Assembly: GCA_016789405.1 (NCBI GenBank)
Contig: JAEUPQ010000026.1
Coordinates: forward strand, 1 to 64,000
From: Lysobacteraceae bacterium
GTDB taxonomy: Bacteria > Pseudomonadota > Gammaproteobacteria > Xanthomonadales > Xanthomonadaceae
Length of the DNA: 64,000 bases
Direction of reading: 5' to 3'
Positions 61,511-64,000 of this stretch are shown here, piece after piece (position 1 is the stretch's first letter; each line of letters starts with the position of its first letter). Below the pieces are notes generated by a model. That model did no database searches. It worked only from the letters and a program-made list of their open reading frames with translations, and was not told the origin of the DNA. A program made the position numbers and the translations under genes.

Positions 61511-62431
61511 ATGGCCTTCCCGATGCGCGAATACTGGGCGTTGACCAAGCCGAGGGTGGTGGCGCTGATCGTCTTTACTGCCTTCGTCGGCATGTTCCTG
61601 GCCGTGCCGGGACTGCCGCCGCTGCGCGAAAGCGTGTTCGGCTTCATCGGCATCTGGCTGGCGGCGTCCAGTGCCGCAGCGATCAACCACCTGATCGACC
61701 AGCGCATCGATCGCCTCATGGCGCGGACGCAGCATCGGCCGCTGGCGACCGGCGCGCTCAAGCCAGCGCAGGTGCTGGCGTTCGCGGTGTTCCTCGGTGC
61801 GCTGTCGATGGCGATGCTGATCTCGATGGTGAATCCGATCACCGCCGCGCTGACCTTCGCGTCGCTGATCGGCTATGCGATCGTCTACACCGCATGGCTC
61901 AAGCGCGCCACGCCGCAGAACATCGTCATCGGCGGCATCGCCGGCGCCGCGCCGCCCTTGCTGGGCTGGGCTGCCGTCACCGGCATGCGCAACGAGTGGG
62001 ACTGGGCGCACGCGCTGTTGCTCGTACTCATCATCTTCGTCTGGACGCCGCCGCATTTCTGGGCGCTGGCGATCTTCCGTCGCGACGACTACGCCCGCGC
62101 GCTGGTGCCGATGCTGCCCGTCACGCATGGCGTGCAGTACACGCGCTGGCAGATCCTGCTGTACACGGTGCTGCTGGTGATCGTGACCGTGCTGCCGTAT
62201 GCAGTGAAGATGAGCGGCCTATTCTATCTCGGCGGGGCGCTGGTGCTTGGCGCCGTGTTCCTCTGGTACGCCTGGCGCCTGCTCGATCCGCCGGACGAAT
62301 TCTTCGCGATGCGCACGTTCAATTATTCGATCGTGTACCTCATGGCCCTGTTCGCCTTCCTGCTGGTCGACCACTGGCTGATGCCATGGCTGGCACCCGC
62401 GCCCGCATTCGAGCTGCAACCGGCCGGCTGA
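61511..62431 (+). CDS. ctaB: Protohaem IX farnesyltransferase (haem O synthase)
   Basis: A 306-residue UbiA-family prenyltransferase making haem O, the substrate of CtaA. The aspartate-rich catalytic loops are visible as [20 protein letters not shown] and, in the second half, [22 protein letters not shown]. Nine hydrophobic segments fit the family. It is ten bases after ctaA, and together they supply the haem A used by CoxA upstream. The gene is also called cyoE in other genomes; ctaB is used here because of the aa3-oxidase context. Confidence 0.95.
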   Translation: MAFPMREYWALTKPRVVALIVFTAFVGMFLAVPGLPPLRESVFGFIGIWLAASSAAAINHLIDQRIDRLMARTQHRPLATGALKPAQVLAFAVFLGALSMAMLISMVNPITAALTFASLIGYAIVYTAWLKRATPQNIVIGGIAGAAPPLLGWAAVTGMRNEWDWAHALLLVLIIFVWTPPHFWALAIFRRDDYARALVPMLPVTHGVQYTRWQILLYTVLLVIVTVLPYAVKMSGLFYLGGALVLGAVFLWYAWRLLDPPDEFFAMRTFNYSIVYLMALFAFLLVDHWLMPWLAPAPAFELQPAG

Positions 62432-62539
62432 TCCAGCGACCTCCCTGCGGTTGACCGCGATTGCCCGTGTACGGAAGGTCACTCGACCCACCCCGGCCAC
62501 GGCGCTACGCTTGGACGATCCAATGTCGAGGGTCGTTCC

Positions 62540-63832
62540 ATGCGCCGTACGTGCCTGTCGCTGCTGTGTGCCGCCGTTCTGTCCGTGAGCTTCACCGCCT
62601 CCGCCCAGGCTGCGCCCGAGACACGCGGCAGTGTCGTCACTGCTGCGCGCATGCTCGATGTGCGCAGCGGGCGCATGCTGCGGAACGTGCAGATCCTTGT
62701 CGAGAATGGCCGCATCAAGCAGGTCGCCAGCGATGGTCGCGCCGTGGATGGGGCTGCAGGGCTGCCGCGGCATGATCTCGGCGACATGACCGTGTTGCCG
62801 GGCCTGATCGACATGCATGTGCACATCGACAGCGACCCGACCTTCAGCGGCTACTCCTATCTGCAATTCAACGACCGCTTCTGGTCCGCCGTGTCCGTGG
62901 CGCATGCCGAAAAGACGCTGATGGCGGGCTTCACCACCATCCGCAATCTCGGCGCGGACGACTGGAACGATGTCGGACTGCAGCAGGCCATCGATCAGGG
63001 ACGCGTGATCGGTCCGCGCATCGTGCCTGCCGCGTATGCCTTCGGCGCGACGGGTGGCCACTGCGATTCGACGTACTTCCCGCCATCGATGCGCGATCGC
63101 AACGAATACAACGCCGACAATCCCGAAGAAGCGCGCCACTCCGTGCGCGAAGTGCGCAAGTACGGCGCGCAGGTCATCAAGATCTGCGCGACGGGTGGCG
63201 TGTTCTCGCGCAACACCGAGCCGGGCCAGCAGCAGATGACCCATGCCGAAATGAAGGCCGTGGCCGATGAAGCGCACATGTGGGGACTGAAGGTCGCCGC
63301 GCACGCGCATGGCGCCGCAGGCATCCGCGAAGCCATCCGCGCAGGGATCGACACCATCGAGCATGCCAGCCTGCTCGACGACGAAGGCATCCGTCTCGCG
63401 AAACAGCACGGCGCCTGGCTGTCGATGGACATCTACAACACCGACTACACGCAATCCGAAGGCCGCAAGAACGGCGTGCTCGAAGACAACCTGCGCAAGG
63501 ATCGCGAAATCGGCGAGATCCAGCGCGAGAACTTCCGCCGCGCGCACCAGGCAGGCGTGAAGATGGTCTACGGCACCGATGCCGGCATCTACCCGCACGG
63601 CGACAACGCGAAGCAATTCGCTGTCATGGTGCGCTATGGCATGACGCCGGTTCAGGCTATCCAGACGGCCACGATCAATGCCGCGGAAGCACTCGGTCGC
63701 AACGACATCGGCGTGATCGAAAGCGGGCGCCACGCGGATCTGGTCGCGGTGTCGGGTGATCCTTCGATGGATGTCACGAAACTGGAGCAGATCGGTTTCG
63801 TGATGAAGGGTGGGGCGGTGGTGAGGCGTTGA
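62540..63832 (+). CDS. Secreted metal-dependent amidohydrolase
   Basis: A 430-residue protein with a signal peptide (MRRTCLSLLCAAVLSVSFTA, cut near AQA). The TIM-barrel metal site reads GLIDMHVHID (HxH), the lysine strand QVIKICATGG (bridging carboxylated Lys), AAHAHGAAG and DTIEHASLL histidines, and YGTDAGIYPHG (catalytic Asp). This arrangement matches the Xaa-Pro or Xaa-Arg dipeptidase-type amidohydrolases exported by Xanthomonadaceae. It likely hydrolyses dipeptides in the periplasm. It is preceded by 108 bases without a clear promoter and is not obviously part of the oxidase operon. The remaining 168 bases of the window hold no supported gene. Confidence 0.92.
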   Translation: MRRTCLSLLCAAVLSVSFTASAQAAPETRGSVVTAARMLDVRSGRMLRNVQILVENGRIKQVASDGRAVDGAAGLPRHDLGDMTVLPGLIDMHVHIDSDPTFSGYSYLQFNDRFWSAVSVAHAEKTLMAGFTTIRNLGADDWNDVGLQQAIDQGRVIGPRIVPAAYAFGATGGHCDSTYFPPSMRDRNEYNADNPEEARHSVREVRKYGAQVIKICATGGVFSRNTEPGQQQMTHAEMKAVADEAHMWGLKVAAHAHGAAGIREAIRAGIDTIEHASLLDDEGIRLAKQHGAWLSMDIYNTDYTQSEGRKNGVLEDNLRKDREIGEIQRENFRRAHQAGVKMVYGTDAGIYPHGDNAKQFAVMVRYGMTPVQAIQTATINAAEALGRNDIGVIESGRHADLVAVSGDPSMDVTKLEQIGFVMKGGAVVRR

Positions 63833-64000
63833 TCGCTCTTTATCGCAGATCGATTTCGTCGGGAATCCATCCCGAAAGATTCAGTCCATCGGTGCATGTG
63901 ATGCTGCGCCATGCCGTTCATGCCGTTCAGCTGAACGGCTTGATGCGATTTCTTCATAACGTTCAGATTCAAGAATTCGTCGATGGTCGTCACGAATCCA

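Noticed and set aside
1-64000. Search for CRISPR arrays, rRNA, transposase or integrase genes and prophage
   Set aside because: No regularly spaced direct repeats, rRNA-like sequence, or DDE/tyrosine/serine recombinase motifs were recognised by reading; a tRNA-Thr is present, but no integrase or duplicated tRNA end marks an integration site.

Overview
The window is a chromosomal segment of a high-GC gammaproteobacterium. The best fit is the Xanthomonadaceae/Lysobacteraceae (Lysobacter or Luteimonas-like). This rests on gene content: secreted trypsin-like proteases, a PepSY protein next to a phoP/phoQ pair, a class I aldolase in a loose glycolysis neighbourhood, a coxBA-ctaG-coxC-surf1-ctaA-ctaB cluster, and GTAG-headed and REPIN-like intergenic palindromes. 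No phage, insertion sequence, CRISPR array or replication origin was seen. Long antisense and alternate-frame ORFs are frequent because the DNA is GC-rich; they were treated as shadows.

Layout. 1-8.3 kb: pgk, a small secreted protein, two tandem trypsin-like proteases, a HAD phosphatase, pyk and a periplasmic M20 peptidase. 8.4-15.7 kb: a large secreted transglutaminase-like protein with two PKD repeats and a P domain, divergent from a CadC-like membrane regulator, then a small secreted protein. 16-24 kb: class I fructose-bisphosphate aldolase, an RND efflux adaptor and pump with a coupled small membrane protein, a macrodomain protein, an L7/L12-domain-like membrane protein and an rRNA 2'-O-methyltransferase. 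23.9-30 kb: an R-body (RebB-type) protein with a downstream unknown, an M28 peptidase, mscL, an FAH-family hydrolase, a Rieske ferredoxin, an arginase and a tRNA-Thr.

30-35.3 kb (minus strand) looks like one transcription unit: a DAK2-DegV (FakA-FakB type) fusion, an S24/S26-like domain protein, plsY, birA, coaX and a SPOR-domain protein. The products supply acyl-phosphate, use it for phosphatidic acid, biotinylate carboxylases and make CoA precursor. 35.4-42.4 kb: a small secreted protein, mtfA, phoQ/phoP, a PepSY-like protein, an arginine-deiminase-like enzyme, dusA and a prolyl 4-hydroxylase-like dioxygenase.

42.4-47.8 kb is the most unusual part. It is a two-gene, ATGA-coupled unit encoding a 1344-residue CHAT protease / STAND ATPase / helical-repeat protein and a coiled-coil alpha/beta hydrolase of the DUF900 type. 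The repeat part of the large gene is visibly AT-richer than everything around it. The architecture is that of an NLR-like defence or regulated-death module between housekeeping genes (dusA on one side, tex on the other). 47.9-53.9 kb: tex, a REPIN-like palindrome and putA. 54.1-62.4 kb: the aa3-type cytochrome c oxidase and its assembly and haem A genes. 62.5-63.8 kb: a secreted amidohydrolase.

Start codons were chosen from ribosome-binding sites, stop/start overlaps and family length. All functional assignments come from reading motifs; no database search was run.
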